Below are positions 52,379 to 62,162 of a stretch of DNA of 64,000 nucleotides, one piece after another. Source of the stretch: Gammaproteobacteria bacterium (ex Lamellibrachia satsuma) (GTDB lineage: Bacteria; Pseudomonadota; Gammaproteobacteria; Chromatiales; Chromatiaceae); contig CP053680.1 of the NCBI GenBank assembly GCA_019623805.1, forward strand, positions 2,520,001 through 2,584,000, read 5' to 3'. The position numbers were made by a program, and so were the translations under genes. The notes under the pieces are model-generated. The model was not told the DNA's origin and did no database searches. It was given only the letters and a program-made list of their open reading frames with translations. Each line of letters begins with the position of its first letter. The stretch's first letter is position 1.

Positions 52379-52512
52379 AATTCGATAGAAATCCTACATC
52401 CGTATACTGCCATCAGTACAAAAGCATGGCTTCTCGATGCACCTGCGGCTGAGAGGTGTTATGTTTCCTTATGGTGTGGGATCGTTGCTGGCCGGGAGAG
52501 AATCGATAGCAG

Positions 52513-52932
52513 ATGAATTTGATGGCGAAAAATATTATTCGCGGCGTTGCGTTGCTGTTTCTGCTTTTGACACCTTTTCTCTCCGTTGCGGAGAACGATG
52601 CCTATGACGCGGCACTGACCTCGTTTGAAGCGGGTGACTACAAAGGTGCCTACACGTCCTTCAGAGATCTGGCGGAGGATGGCGTGGTGGATGCTCAGTA
52701 CTACCTCGGCATGCTTTATCTCTATGGACAGGGAGTGAGAAAGAGTAATTCCCGGGGAGTGGAGTGGCTGAAACAGGCTGCTGGAAACGGTTCCTATCAG
52801 GCAGCTGCCAACCTGGGACAGATGTATCTATCCGGTGAGGGCGTCGCACCCAATGAGACCGTGGCAATCCAATGGTTGGAATTGGCGGATAAGCTGGCCA
52901 AAGCGCAAGACCTGGAAGAGGATTGCGATTGA
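52513..52932 (+). CDS. Sel1-repeat exported protein
   Basis: A 139-residue protein with a signal peptide (IIRGVALLFLLLTPFLSVA) and two Sel1-like helical repeats (DAQYYLGMLYLYGQGVRK and QAAANLGQMYLSGEGVAP). Sel1 proteins act as scaffolds for protein interactions in the envelope. It is followed 3 bases later by the GspA-like gene. Confidence 0.85.
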   Translation: MNLMAKNIIRGVALLFLLLTPFLSVAENDAYDAALTSFEAGDYKGAYTSFRDLAEDGVVDAQYYLGMLYLYGQGVRKSNSRGVEWLKQAAGNGSYQAAANLGQMYLSGEGVAPNETVAIQWLELADKLAKAQDLEEDCD

Positions 52933-52935
52933 ACC

Positions 52936-54714
52936 ATGCAGTTTAGCGACTTCGGGTTTCAGGAAAATCCTTTTTCCATTACGCCTGACCCCCGCTATCT
53001 CTATCTGAGTCGCGGGCATGAGGAGAGTCTGGCGCATCTGATCTACGGGACCGGGCCGAATGGCGGCTTCGTGCAGTTGACAGGAGAAGTTGGTACCGGC
53101 AAGACCATGCTGGTGCGCAGTCTGCTGGAGCAGAATCTCGAAAACGTCGATATCGCCCTGATCTTCAACCCCCGACTCTCGCGTCGTGCTTTCATGGCGG
53201 CCATCTGCGACGAACTGGGTATTAAATATGTGGGTCCCCCTTACTCCCTCAAGCAGCTGACCGATAATCTGAGCCACCATCTGTTGAAGACTCATGCGGC
53301 CGGGCGCAATACGGTCCTGGTGGTGGACGAGGCGCAGAACCTGAGTCCCAGGGTGCTTGAACAGGTCCGCATGCTGACAAATCTGGAGACGTCGCAGCAC
53401 AAATTGTTGCGCATTATTCTGGTGGGTCAGCCAGAGTTGCAGCAACTGCTGGCACGTAAGGATATGCGGCAGGTTGCCCAGCGTATTACAGCACGCTATC
53501 ACCTCTTTCCGTTATCCCGCCGGGAGACTGTCCGCTATATCCGGCACCGGCTTAGCGTGTCGGGGAACCGTGAAGATCTCTTTACCTCGTTAGCGCTACG
53601 CTTGGTGTATCACCTGTCTAAAGGTGTGCCGCGAATCATCAACACCATCTGCGAGCGGACGCTGTTGGCGATTTTTGCAACCGGCGCCAAACGGGCTGGA
53701 CCCAGGCTGGTTTGGCGTGCGGCGAGGGAGGTCAGAGGTTCCGGCGTGGTGATGGGGGGGGTCGGCCGTCTCATGCCTGTCCTGCTGGTCGTGTTCTCCA
53801 CTGCGGCCGTCGCCTGGTTTTTGATGCCACTATTTACAGACTCAAAATCGGAGTCGGGTGAGGTGGTTGCGGAGGCGCTGGATCGACCCGCCAAGGTAGA
53901 GCATGAATTGACTCTGCCGCCTCTGCCCTCCCCGGAACCGGAAGCCTCTCCTGTGATTCCCTCTGAGTCTGGAGCGAAAGCAGTCTCGGCGTTGCCGCAG
54001 TCGGAATCTGTTCCGGTCGTAACAGTCCCTCCCGTACCTGAAGCAATCGACACCCTGCCCGATGCTGGTCTTACAGTTGATCTGGAGGGGCGGATCTCGC
54101 ATGTGGCAGACAGCAAGCGGGCGGTGCATCTGCGACTGTTTGAGTTGTGGGGCAAAAGTATCAAACTGCTTTCATCAGAGAGCGCCTGCAAAGAAGCGCC
54201 GCCATTGGGCTTGCGTTGCCTCACTAGTATTGGTGGCTGGGAGGATCTGGAACGCATCAACAGGCCGTTGCTGCTCAAGTTGAAATTGGGTTACCGGCAA
54301 CGTTATATTCTTCTCAAATCCATGCAGGGTGAGAATTTAACGGTAGATTACGGTGAGGGTGACCGGCAGCTGAAACGGGCAGACATCGCTCCCATCTGGC
54401 CTGGTGATTATGTGGTTCTGTGGCGCCCAAGAACAAAATCAGCCCTGGTGGGGCCGGGTTCGACAGGCGTCCCTGTCACCTGGCTGAGGGCGCAGCTTGC
54501 AAAAGCAGAAGGTTTGGAACCCCCGGTCGTGATCGGCCGGGATGCATTCAATGCGGAGTTGCGGCAGCAACTGAAACGCTTCCAGTCCAAACACGGGTTG
54601 TCCTCAGACGGTGTTGCAGGGCAGCAGACCATGATTACCCTGAACAATGTGCAGCTCACAGCCGACACTCCAACCCTGAGAGCTGTTGTAACCAGCGAAG
54701 GGGGTGAAGGCTAA
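52936..54714 (+). CDS. GspA/ExeA-like AAA ATPase with peptidoglycan-binding domain
   Basis: A 592-residue membrane ATPase of the ExeA/GspA family. It starts MQFSDFGFQENPFSITPDPR, with Walker A GEVGTGKT (~54), Walker B VLVVDEAQN and a GQPEL sensor region. A single transmembrane helix (~280-300) is followed by a Pro-rich linker, a C39-peptidase-like inactive region and a C-terminal peptidoglycan-binding domain (QLKRFQSKHGLSSDGVAGQQT). In other bacteria GspA and GspB remodel peptidoglycan for insertion of the type II secretin. The gspB-like gene begins at the next base. Confidence 0.9.
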   Translation: MQFSDFGFQENPFSITPDPRYLYLSRGHEESLAHLIYGTGPNGGFVQLTGEVGTGKTMLVRSLLEQNLENVDIALIFNPRLSRRAFMAAICDELGIKYVGPPYSLKQLTDNLSHHLLKTHAAGRNTVLVVDEAQNLSPRVLEQVRMLTNLETSQHKLLRIILVGQPELQQLLARKDMRQVAQRITARYHLFPLSRRETVRYIRHRLSVSGNREDLFTSLALRLVYHLSKGVPRIINTICERTLLAIFATGAKRAGPRLVWRAAREVRGSGVVMGGVGRLMPVLLVVFSTAAVAWFLMPLFTDSKSESGEVVAEALDRPAKVEHELTLPPLPSPEPEASPVIPSESGAKAVSALPQSESVPVVTVPPVPEAIDTLPDAGLTVDLEGRISHVADSKRAVHLRLFELWGKSIKLLSSESACKEAPPLGLRCLTSIGGWEDLERINRPLLLKLKLGYRQRYILLKSMQGENLTVDYGEGDRQLKRADIAPIWPGDYVVLWRPRTKSALVGPGSTGVPVTWLRAQLAKAEGLEPPVVIGRDAFNAELRQQLKRFQSKHGLSSDGVAGQQTMITLNNVQLTADTPTLRAVVTSEGGEG

Positions 54715-55359
54715 ATGTCGCTGATTCTCGAGGCTCTGAAGAAAGCGGAACGCCAGCATCGGATTGGTCAGGTGCCACGGCTCGGTGCAGTCAACACCCA
54801 GCAGGATTTGGGGCAGTCCCGTTGGTTCGGTATCGTGGCGCTGGTATTCCTGGGTTTGGGCCTGCTGGTGCTGGGTCTCTATTTGGGGCGAGAGGATCCG
54901 CAGCAGATGGTGTCTGGTCCGGCGTTGGTACCCGACACGCAGCCTGCCAGATCGGAGGCACCGACGTTCCCGGCTCCACAGTCGCAACAGCCTGTGCCTG
55001 TACAGCCACAGGTGGCCTCCGCTGTGCAGAAACTGAAAATCGAGCCGCCTGAACCTGAACCGGAAGTGCCCTCGGTCACGACGCCAATTGTTGAGGAACT
55101 GCCGGTCCCTGTACCCCAGGTTCCACCCAAACTGATCAGCGAACTGCCGCCGGGGTTTGTGGAGAACCTGCCGGAGTTCAATATCGATGTGCATATTTAC
55201 AACGATCAGTCCAAACGACGTTACGTGTTGATCAACCTGGAGAAGTATCGGGAGGGAGACTACCTGGCCGCAGGTCCGTTACTGTCGGAGATTCTGCCGG
55301 ATGGAGTGGTGCTGGAGCATATGGGTGAGCGCTTCAAGCTGCTGATCGGCAATCAGTAA
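54715..55359 (+). CDS. GspB-like protein
   Basis: A 214-residue inner-membrane protein: MSLILEALKKAERQHRIGQVP (the GspB N-terminal hallmark), one membrane helix (~38-60), a Pro/Gln-rich periplasmic linker and a C-terminal domain (FNIDVHIYNDQSKRRYVLINL...YREGDYLAAG) as in the T2SSB family. It partners the GspA-like ATPase. No secretin or other T2SS genes are in the window. Confidence 0.9.
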   Translation: MSLILEALKKAERQHRIGQVPRLGAVNTQQDLGQSRWFGIVALVFLGLGLLVLGLYLGREDPQQMVSGPALVPDTQPARSEAPTFPAPQSQQPVPVQPQVASAVQKLKIEPPEPEPEVPSVTTPIVEELPVPVPQVPPKLISELPPGFVENLPEFNIDVHIYNDQSKRRYVLINLEKYREGDYLAAGPLLSEILPDGVVLEHMGERFKLLIGNQ

Positions 55360-55397
55360 ATCTTCATAACCATTTTCAGTCGACAAGTGTTAGTCTG

Positions 55398-55457
55398 GTA
55401 GGGTGCGCCGTGCGCACCAGAACAGGCGGCAATCATGGTGCGCACGGCGCACCCTAC
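55398..55457. repeat. Dispersed palindrome, family B copies 3 and 4 as a perfect inverted pair
   Basis: The 21-base unit (55398-55418) and its perfect complement (55437-55457) flank an 18-base loop, located between the convergent gspB-like and comF genes. The same unit is single at 21856 and 28993. The paired form may stop transcription in both directions. Confidence 0.85.
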
Positions 55458-55466
55458 ATAATAGAT

Positions 55467-56183
55467 TCAAGGCGTCCGCGCCACTGCCCAAACATCCACC
55501 CTGGCTGCTCCGGCCTGCCGCAACACCAGGGTCAGTTCAGAGACGGTATTGCCGGTGGTAACCACATCGTCGAGCAGTACGATCCAGCAACCCGTCACCT
55601 GCTTTTTTACGCTGAAGGCACCGCGTATGTTTTTCCCCCGGTCGTCCTTGTCCAGATCCGCCTGTGCCTCGGTGGCCCGATTCCTGACACAGACTTTTGG
55701 TCGGAGAGGGATGCCGAATCGGCGTCCCACCGGTCTGGCGATCTCCAGAGCTTGGTTATAGCCGCGTGTTTTCAGACGGCTTCGATGCAGGGGTACCGGC
55801 AGGATAAAGTCCGGTTTTTCGAAGATTTTCCCCTCCAGGTAGTCGCAGAGCAGATCCCCCAACAGCCTGGAGTTGCCGAGTTGGTTGCGGAATTTCAGAC
55901 CACTGACCAATTGACCGGTCTCCTGATCATAGACCAAGGCGGCAAGACACTGCTCGAAGCCGGGGTGTTGCTGGCTGCATGATCCGCATAAGGTGTTTTC
56001 AGGCGCGGCGGGTGGCAGGGGGATAGCACAAATTCTGCAGCAGTGCCGATTGTGAGAGAGATCCTTTTTGCAGTCTGGGCACAGATCCCGACCGTTCGCC
56101 CCCTGGTCTCCGCAGAGACGGCAGCGTGAGGCGTAGAGCCTGTTTAGTACAAAATCTATCCAATTGTAAACCTTCATAACCAT
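55467..56183 (-). CDS. comF: ComF family phosphoribosyltransferase-like protein
   Basis: A 238-residue ComF/GntX-type protein. The N-terminal zinc-binding Cys (CRLCG, LCPDC, CCRIC, LCGSC) precede a type I PRTase fold with the PRPP loop [12 protein letters not shown]. It is implicated in DNA uptake or utilisation in other bacteria. The start (MVMKVYN or MKVYN) lies inside a BirA operator shared with bioB. Confidence 0.9.
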   Translation of the reverse strand: MVMKVYNWIDFVLNRLYASRCRLCGDQGANGRDLCPDCKKDLSHNRHCCRICAIPLPPAAPENTLCGSCSQQHPGFEQCLAALVYDQETGQLVSGLKFRNQLGNSRLLGDLLCDYLEGKIFEKPDFILPVPLHRSRLKTRGYNQALEIARPVGRRFGIPLRPKVCVRNRATEAQADLDKDDRGKNIRGAFSVKKQVTGCWIVLLDDVVTTGNTVSELTLVLRQAGAARVDVWAVARTP

Positions 56184-56196
56184 CCTTGGTTGACAG
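56164..56196. promoter_or_regulatory. BirA biotin operator
   Basis: TTGTAAACC (56164-56172), a 15-base spacer and GGTTGACAG (56188-56196) match the BirA-binding palindrome TTGTAAACC-N15/16-GGTTTACAA at 15 to 16 of 18 positions. It sits 52 bases before the bioB ATG and covers the start of the divergent comF gene. Biotin-bound BirA should repress bioBFHCD, and could also affect comF. Confidence 0.88.
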
Positions 56197-56248
56197 GGGG
56201 CGCTCGATCCTTACTATTGCGGGATTTGGTCAACCCGCAAAGATCGCC

Positions 56249-57253
56249 ATGAACGAAACCATTTTACGCCATGATTGGCGCCTCGACGAGATCGAAGCGT
56301 TGCTGGATCTGCCCTTCAATGATCTGCTGTTCCGCGCGCAGAGCACCCATCGTGCCCGCTTCGACCCCAATCAGGTGCAGGTGAGTAGTCTGCTCAGCAT
56401 CAAGACCGGCGCCTGCTCGGAGGATTGCGGCTACTGCTCGCAGAGTGCGAAACACAGCGCCGATCTGGAGAAAGAGAAGCTGTTGCCTCTGAACGAGGTG
56501 GTTGAGGCGGCGGAAGCGGCCAAGGCTAAAGGTGCCAGCCGTTTCTGCATGGGCGCGGCCTGGCGCAATCCTACAGACAAAAACCTGGCGCGGGTCATAG
56601 AGATGGTGGAGGCGGTGCATGATCTCGGCATGGAGACCTGTCTGACACTTGGTATGCTGACAGAACCCCAGGCAGTGCAACTTCGTGAGGCGGGACTCGA
56701 CTACTACAACCATAATCTGGATACATCGCCGGAATTTTACGGCAACATCATCACCACCCGCACCTTCGAGGACCGGCTCGATACGCTGGCCCATGTTCGC
56801 AACGCAGATATCAACATCTGTTCCGGCGGCATCCTGGGCATGGGCGAGTCCCGCAGTGACCGGGCGAGCATGTTGCGTGAGCTGTGCAATCTCAAAAAAC
56901 ACCCGGAATCGGTGCCGATCAATCTGCTGGTGCAGGTAGAGGGTACACCGCTTTTCGGTACCGATGCGCTGGACCCGTTTGAGTTCATTCGCACCATCGC
57001 GGCTACGCGGATCCTGATGCCGGAATCCTACGTGCGCCTCTCCGCCGGACGCAATGAAATGAGCGACGAAATGCAGGCGCTCTGTTTTCTCGCCGGTGCC
57101 AACTCCGTCTTCTATGGTGAGCGCTTACTCACCACCGACAACCCTGAAACAGACAGCGACCGGGTGCTGTTCGACCGCCTGGGTATGCAGATGGAACAGG
57201 TCGTTGAGTCGGAAGTAAAAGCGGCGAAGAAGCCTTGCAGGAAGGTGGGATAG
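56249..57253 (+). CDS. bioB: Biotin synthase
   Basis: A 334-residue radical SAM enzyme that inserts sulfur into dethiobiotin. The SAM cluster motif is CSEDCGYC (CxxxCxxC). Family segments include [44 protein letters not shown] and RLSAGR. I start at [10 protein letters not shown] (56249); an in-frame extension upstream overlaps the operator. It heads the biotin operon. Confidence 0.97.
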   Translation: MNETILRHDWRLDEIEALLDLPFNDLLFRAQSTHRARFDPNQVQVSSLLSIKTGACSEDCGYCSQSAKHSADLEKEKLLPLNEVVEAAEAAKAKGASRFCMGAAWRNPTDKNLARVIEMVEAVHDLGMETCLTLGMLTEPQAVQLREAGLDYYNHNLDTSPEFYGNIITTRTFEDRLDTLAHVRNADINICSGGILGMGESRSDRASMLRELCNLKKHPESVPINLLVQVEGTPLFGTDALDPFEFIRTIAATRILMPESYVRLSAGRNEMSDEMQALCFLAGANSVFYGERLLTTDNPETDSDRVLFDRLGMQMEQVVESEVKAAKKPCRKVG

Positions 57254-57413
57254 CGATAGTTAAAAGGGGCAGGGTTTTTTGAGTTCGTCACCTCGGTTGT
57301 TGAAGGTGGCAGGTGACAGGTTTCAGGTCGCCGTGCCACTGGAAAGACCTAAATTCGTCGCTATTGTAGGTGCTGGAAAAAGTATTGACTCCGGAAGAGG
57401 TCGACGCAGACTT

Positions 57414-57462
57414 GGTCACCTGTCACCTGTCACCTGTCACCTGTCACCTGTCACCTGTCACC
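57414..57462. repeat. Tandem heptamer TGTCACC, seven units
   Basis: One imperfect (GGTCACC) and six perfect TGTCACC units lie between bioB and bioF, ending 9 bases before the bioF ATG. A related inverse unit (GGTGACA) occurs at 57309-57315. The number of copies may vary by slippage. Placed in the bioF leader, it could affect translation of bioF. Confidence 0.9.
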
Positions 57463-57471
57463 TAATCAACA

Positions 57472-58635
57472 ATGTTCGATTCTCTGCATAAAAACCTGAA
57501 CCAACGCCGCCGGGACGATCTCTATCGCGCCCGGCGAACGGTCGATGGTCCGCAGCGGCCTGAGCTGCTGGTGGATGGCCGCCCGATGCTCTCATTCTGC
57601 AGCAACGATTACCTTGGGCTGGCCAATCATCCAGAGATGGTCCGTGCGTTGCAGCAGGGCGCCGGGCGTTATGGTGTGGGCAGTGCCTCAGCACATCTGA
57701 TCAGCGGTCACAGTCGTGCCCATGAGGAACTGGAAGAGGCGCTGGCGGTCTTTACCGGACGGCCCAGGGCGCTGCTCTTCTCCACCGGATATATGGCCAA
57801 TCTCGGTGTGGTGTCCGCCCTTCTGGGACGTGGCGACCAGCTATTTGAAGACCGCCTCAATCACGCCTCACTGGTGGATGCCGGAGTACTCTCCAGAGCC
57901 AGGCTGAAACGCTATCAGCATGCGGATGTCGACAGCCTGGAACGGCAGTTGAAAGCGGCAGGGGAGGGACGGCGCCTGATCGTCACCGATGGTGTTTTCA
58001 GCATGGATGGCGATCTTGCACCCCTACCTGACCTGGCCCGGCTGGCTGCGCAAAATAACGCCTGGCTGATGGTGGATGATGCCCACGGTCTCGGCGTGTT
58101 GGGTAAAACAGGAGGCGGCTGCACCAGCCACTTTGGCCTGAGTGAAAAGGAGGTGCCGATCCTGATGGGAACTCTCGGCAAGGCACTGGGGACATTTGGC
58201 GCTTTTGTCGCAGGCAGCGAGGTTCTGATCGAGACTTTGATTCAGCAGGCGCGTCCCTATGTCTATACGACTGCCACCCCACCGGCCTTGGCCGAAGCAA
58301 CGCTGGTCAGTCTGCAGATTGCACAGAAGGAGTCCTGGCGCCGTGAACGTCTGCAAAAGTTGATCACCCGTTTCCGGGAGCAGGTGGCGGGATTCGGTCT
58401 CTCCCTGATGGCATCGGAGACACCGATCCAGCCAATCGTGGCGGCCAGCGCTGGCCGGGCGCTGGCCTGGAGCCGCCATCTGGAGGCGCAGGGGATTCTC
58501 GTCTCAGCCATTCGTCCCCCCACTGTGCCGGAGGGTAGTGCGCGGCTGCGTATCACCCTCAGTGCAAGCCATAACGATGCCCAGTTGGAACGACTGCTGG
58601 AAGTGCTGGCGGAACTGCCGGAAGTGGACGAATGA
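57472..58635 (+). CDS. bioF: 8-amino-7-oxononanoate synthase
   Basis: A 387-residue PLP-dependent acyl-CoA:alanine condensing enzyme, second enzyme of biotin ring assembly. It contains [60 protein letters not shown] and [14 protein letters not shown] with the Schiff-base Lys. The length is standard. It overlaps bioH by 4 bases. Confidence 0.96.
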   Translation: MFDSLHKNLNQRRRDDLYRARRTVDGPQRPELLVDGRPMLSFCSNDYLGLANHPEMVRALQQGAGRYGVGSASAHLISGHSRAHEELEEALAVFTGRPRALLFSTGYMANLGVVSALLGRGDQLFEDRLNHASLVDAGVLSRARLKRYQHADVDSLERQLKAAGEGRRLIVTDGVFSMDGDLAPLPDLARLAAQNNAWLMVDDAHGLGVLGKTGGGCTSHFGLSEKEVPILMGTLGKALGTFGAFVAGSEVLIETLIQQARPYVYTTATPPALAEATLVSLQIAQKESWRRERLQKLITRFREQVAGFGLSLMASETPIQPIVAASAGRALAWSRHLEAQGILVSAIRPPTVPEGSARLRITLSASHNDAQLERLLEVLAELPEVDE

Positions 58636-59408
58636 GCCTCAACCTGGAAACCCTTGGTCGGGGGGGATCGCTGGTGCTGCTGCACGGCTGGGGCATGAAC
58701 TCGGCGGTCTGGGGCGGTTTTGCCGAACGTCTGGCCGAAAACCGGCGAGTGATCCTAATAGATCTGCCGGGACATGGTGGCAGTCCCTTTACCGAAAAGC
58801 GCAGTCTCAGGGAGTGGGCGGACGCCTGTCTTGCAGTGGCTCCTGAGCGAGCGGTCTGGATCGGTTGGTCTCTCGGGGCGCAGGTAGCGTTGCAGGTTGC
58901 GCTGGATCAGCCGGAACGGGTGCAGAAGCTGATCTCCCTGGCGGGAACCCCACGTTTTGTGCAGGGAGAAAGCTGGCCCCATGCCATGGCAGACAAGACC
59001 TTCGGACAGTTTGCGACATCCTTGAAGCAGGATCATCGCAAGACGCTGGAGCGTTTTCTCGCCCTGCAGGTGCGTGGCAGTGATGAAGCCCGCGCCACAT
59101 TGCGCGCCCTCAAGATCCGTCTGATGGAGAAGCCTGATCCGCAACCTACAGCCCTGGAGACAGGATTGTCGCTGCTGAAGAATGTTGATCTGCGAGAGGA
59201 TCTGGCTGCTCTGCAGATGCCGACACTCTGGCTCTATGGCGAGCGGGATACGCTGGTCCCGGCAGCCGCCGCAGACCTGTTGCCGGCTATATTGCCCCAG
59301 GCTGAGGTGCATAGAATTTCCGGTGCGGCCCATGCGCCTTTTCTCTCCCATCAGGATGAGACGCTGGCACTGATAGAAACCTTTTTGGAGAGTAGCCGTG
59401 AGCAGTAA
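58632..59408 (+). CDS. bioH: Pimeloyl-[ACP] methyl ester esterase
   Basis: A 258-residue alpha/beta hydrolase that removes the methyl group from pimeloyl-ACP methyl ester. [24 protein letters not shown], the nucleophile elbow GWSLGAQVA and the late Asp (YGERDTLVP) and His (GAAHAPFLS) form the catalytic triad. It is coupled to bioF and overlaps bioC by 11 bases. Confidence 0.95.
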   Translation: MSLNLETLGRGGSLVLLHGWGMNSAVWGGFAERLAENRRVILIDLPGHGGSPFTEKRSLREWADACLAVAPERAVWIGWSLGAQVALQVALDQPERVQKLISLAGTPRFVQGESWPHAMADKTFGQFATSLKQDHRKTLERFLALQVRGSDEARATLRALKIRLMEKPDPQPTALETGLSLLKNVDLREDLAALQMPTLWLYGERDTLVPAAAADLLPAILPQAEVHRISGAAHAPFLSHQDETLALIETFLESSREQ

Positions 59409-60264
59409 GCCCGTCGCTCATATCGACAAGCGCCAGGCCCGCCGGGCCTTTGAGCGCTCTGCCACCAGTTATGATGAGGTGGCGGTTCTGCAGCGTGATA
59501 CCGCCCGGCGGATGCTCGAACGTCTGAGTTATATCCGCCATCAACCATCGGTGGTGCTGGATGTGGGGGCAGGCACCGGGGAGGCCACTGCAGCGCTTGC
59601 CAAACAGTACAGGAAGGCACGTATCCTGGCACTGGATTTTGCCCTGCCGATGCTGCAGCAGACGCGTAAACGGGGTTCCCTGTTCAGGCGTCCACGCTGT
59701 CTCTGCGCCGATGCGGAGCAGTTGCCGCTGGCGGATCAGAGTGTGGACCTGCTCTTCTCCAATGCTGCGCTGCAGTGGTGCAATAATCTGGAACAGACCT
59801 TCAACGAATTCCTGCGGGTACTGCGTCCCAATGGCCTGCTGATGTTCTCTACTTTTGGTCCGGATACCCTGAAAGAGCTGCGCCAGAGCTGGGCCGAGGT
59901 GGATGGCTATCCCCACGTTAGTCCTTTTCCCGATATGCATGATATCGGCGACGTTATGTTGCGGGCGGGTTTTTCCGATCCGGTAGTGGATGTGGATCGT
60001 ATGCAACTGACTTACGAGGATGTGCCGGGGCTGATGCGTGATCTCAAGGCGTTGGGCGCGCATAATGTCACCCGCGGGCGGCAGCAGGGACTGACCGGCA
60101 AGGGGCGGTTGCAGGCAATGTTCAGCGCCTATGAGGTTTTTCGCAACAATGGGCGATTGCCTGCCAGTTACGAGGTGGTTTACGGATTGGCATGGGCGCC
60201 CCGGCAGCGCACTCAGGATGGGGTGACCTCTATCCCTTTCGATAGTTTGAAGCAGAGTCTATGA
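59398..60264 (+). CDS. bioC: Malonyl-[ACP] O-methyltransferase
   Basis: A 288-residue SAM methyltransferase that primes pimelate synthesis. VLDVGAGTGEATAAL (SAM site), DFALPMLQQTR, CADAEQLPL, FSNAALQWCNN and LRVLRPNGLLMFSTFGPDTL are classic BioC segments. It starts at GTG 59398 inside bioH and overlaps bioD by 4 bases. Confidence 0.95.
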   Translation: MSSKPVAHIDKRQARRAFERSATSYDEVAVLQRDTARRMLERLSYIRHQPSVVLDVGAGTGEATAALAKQYRKARILALDFALPMLQQTRKRGSLFRRPRCLCADAEQLPLADQSVDLLFSNAALQWCNNLEQTFNEFLRVLRPNGLLMFSTFGPDTLKELRQSWAEVDGYPHVSPFPDMHDIGDVMLRAGFSDPVVDVDRMQLTYEDVPGLMRDLKALGAHNVTRGRQQGLTGKGRLQAMFSAYEVFRNNGRLPASYEVVYGLAWAPRQRTQDGVTSIPFDSLKQSL

Positions 60265-60980
60265 ATTTCAATAAAGGTTTTTTCATCACCGGCACTGACA
60301 CAGGTTGCGGCAAGACGGAGGTGGCTCTGGGACTGATGCATCGGCTGCAGGCGACGGGACTCAGCGTAGTGGGTTTGAAGCCGGTGGCCGCAGGTGCAGA
60401 CCCGACCCCGGAAGGGCTGCGCAACGACGATGCGCTCAGAATTCAGGCCCAATCCGATATCCAACTGCCCTACGAAAAGGTCAATCCCTTCGCCTATGAA
60501 GCGTTTATCGCACCTCATCTGGCCGCAAAGTCGGAAGGGAGACCGATCAGCCTGAGAAAAATCCAGGCTGACTATGTCGAACTGTCTACTCAGGCTGACC
60601 GGGTCATTGTGGAGGGTGTGGGCGGTTGGCGGGTGCCATTGGGTCACGGTGTCACCCTGCCCGATCTGGTGCGGCTGCTTGATCTGCCGGTGATCCTGGT
60701 TGTAGGGCTGAAGCTGGGCTGCATCAACCACACCCTGCTCACGGAAGAGAGTATTTTGGGTTCTGGTCTGCGTCTGGCGGGATGGGTGGGCAACCACATC
60801 GATCCGGATATGGATGCGCAGCGGGAAAACCTTGAAACCCTCTGTAGCTGGATGCCTGCCCCCTGCCTGGGAGAGATACCTTACATGGAGCGGCCGACTG
60901 CGGAAGCTGTGGGAGAGTGTCTTGACAGGTGTGTAGCGGCCACGGAGCTGAGTGGAAGTTGTATGCGTAGCTGTCGGTAG
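60261..60980 (+). CDS. bioD: Dethiobiotin synthetase
   Basis: A 239-residue P-loop enzyme forming the ureido ring of dethiobiotin. GTDTGCGKTEV (P-loop), GLKPVAAGAD, FAPHLAA-like FIAPHLAAKSEGR and VEGVGGWRVPLG are conserved. The stop TAG is part of the terminator hairpin. bioA is not in this operon. Confidence 0.95.
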   Translation: MNFNKGFFITGTDTGCGKTEVALGLMHRLQATGLSVVGLKPVAAGADPTPEGLRNDDALRIQAQSDIQLPYEKVNPFAYEAFIAPHLAAKSEGRPISLRKIQADYVELSTQADRVIVEGVGGWRVPLGHGVTLPDLVRLLDLPVILVVGLKLGCINHTLLTEESILGSGLRLAGWVGNHIDPDMDAQRENLETLCSWMPAPCLGEIPYMERPTAEAVGECLDRCVAATELSGSCMRSCR

Positions 60981-61003
60981 AGACGGCAAAAAGCCGTCTC
61001 TAC
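60977..61003. terminator. Bidirectional terminator-like hairpin
   Basis: A perfect 11-bp stem GTAGAGACGGC / GCCGTCTCTAC with an AAAAA loop, between the convergent bioD and rpoH genes. There is no strong T tract outside the stem, so its efficiency is unclear. Confidence 0.7.
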
Positions 61004-61015
61004 AACAGAGATCGA

Positions 61016-61867
61016 TCAGGCGGCAAGCACGCCCTTCAGCTTGCCCATGGCGCTCTTCTCTATCTGACGGATGCGCTCGGCGGAGACGCCAAAACTGTCA
61101 GCCAATTCGTGCAGGGTAGCCTTCTTCTCCCCCAACCAACGTGCCTCAAGAATGGTGCGGCTGCGTTCGTCGAGTCCATCCATGGCGGTGAGCAGCTGCT
61201 GTTTCATGTGGTCTTCACTGTCCACGGCCTCAACCCTGGAGGCGGGCTCCAGACTCATATCCCGCAGGTAGCCGGCGGGGGTGGCTACCAGGCCATCCTC
61301 GTCATCGCTACCAGGACCATCGAAGGCGATATCCTGACCGGACAGGCGGGATTCCATTTCCAGTACGGTCTCCGGTTTTACACCCAGATCTTTCGCCACG
61401 CCCTCGACCTCTTCCTGGGAGAACCAGCCAAGACGCTTTTTGGAGCTGCGCAGATTGAAAAACAGTTTACGCTGGGCCTTGGTGGTGGCCACCTTGACGA
61501 TGCGCCAGTTCTTCAGGATGAACTCGTGGATCTCCGCCTTGATCCAATGCACCGCAAAAGAGACCAGGCGCACGCCCATGTCAGGGTCGAAGCGTTTGAC
61601 CGCCTTCATCAGCCCAACGGTGCCTTCCTGTACCAGGTCGGGTAGGGCCAGGCCGTAACCGGAATAACCGCGCGCGATACGAACCACAAAGCGTACGTGT
61701 GCCATGACCAGCGAACGGGCTGCCGCCAGGTCTTTATTATCCCGCAGTTGGACGGCGAGCTTGTGTTCCTCTTCCGCACTCAGAATCGGCAGCCGATAAG
61801 CTGCGCTGATGTAAGCGTCAATGCTGCCGGTGGGCAGCGACATGGGGATCACGAGTTCCTTACCCAT
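61016..61867 (-). CDS. rpoH: RNA polymerase heat-shock sigma factor sigma-32
   Basis: A 283-residue group 3 sigma factor. [61 protein letters not shown] and [10 protein letters not shown] (RpoH box region) are in order, then region 4 [20 protein letters not shown]. The start at 61867 has GAGG upstream; the longer frame adds eight residues. A CIRCE element lies 33 bases upstream, suggesting HrcA control in addition to other heat-shock regulation. Confidence 0.95.
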   Translation of the reverse strand: MGKELVIPMSLPTGSIDAYISAAYRLPILSAEEEHKLAVQLRDNKDLAAARSLVMAHVRFVVRIARGYSGYGLALPDLVQEGTVGLMKAVKRFDPDMGVRLVSFAVHWIKAEIHEFILKNWRIVKVATTKAQRKLFFNLRSSKKRLGWFSQEEVEGVAKDLGVKPETVLEMESRLSGQDIAFDGPGSDDEDGLVATPAGYLRDMSLEPASRVEAVDSEDHMKQQLLTAMDGLDERSRTILEARWLGEKKATLHELADSFGVSAERIRQIEKSAMGKLKGVLAA

Positions 61868-61899
61868 TGAATACCTCAGTGTTTTACTCAAATTTTATA

Positions 61900-61926
61900 T
61901 TAGCACTCTCTGACGGGGAGTGCCAA
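61900..61926. promoter_or_regulatory. CIRCE element (HrcA operator) upstream of rpoH
   Basis: TTAGCACTC, nine bases, then GAGTGCCAA, matching the CIRCE consensus TTAGCACTC-N9-GAGTGCTAA at 17 of 18 positions. It lies 33-59 bases before the rpoH start. HrcA represses genes with this site until chaperonin (GroE) is titrated by misfolded protein. Confidence 0.92.
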
Positions 61927-62162
61927 CTCTAGAATATGACCGGAGTTTAGGGGGATGGTTCCGTTGCAGAACGAAAGGTGACAAGTCCCAGGTTCGTGAA
62001 AAGGGAACGGTTTTTTTGGAAAAATCGTCAAAAATAAAACTGAAGCGTAACTGGGCTCCAGCTCAACCAAGGGCCGCACAGCATTCCAGAACCCAGCATC
62101 TTCGCTCTTAATGTGTATTGGTCTGGCTGGGATTGACTGCAAACGTTTCAAAACGGCATAAC

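Noticed and set aside
57414..57462. CRISPR array
   Set aside because: Seven-base units without spacers; a simple tandem repeat.
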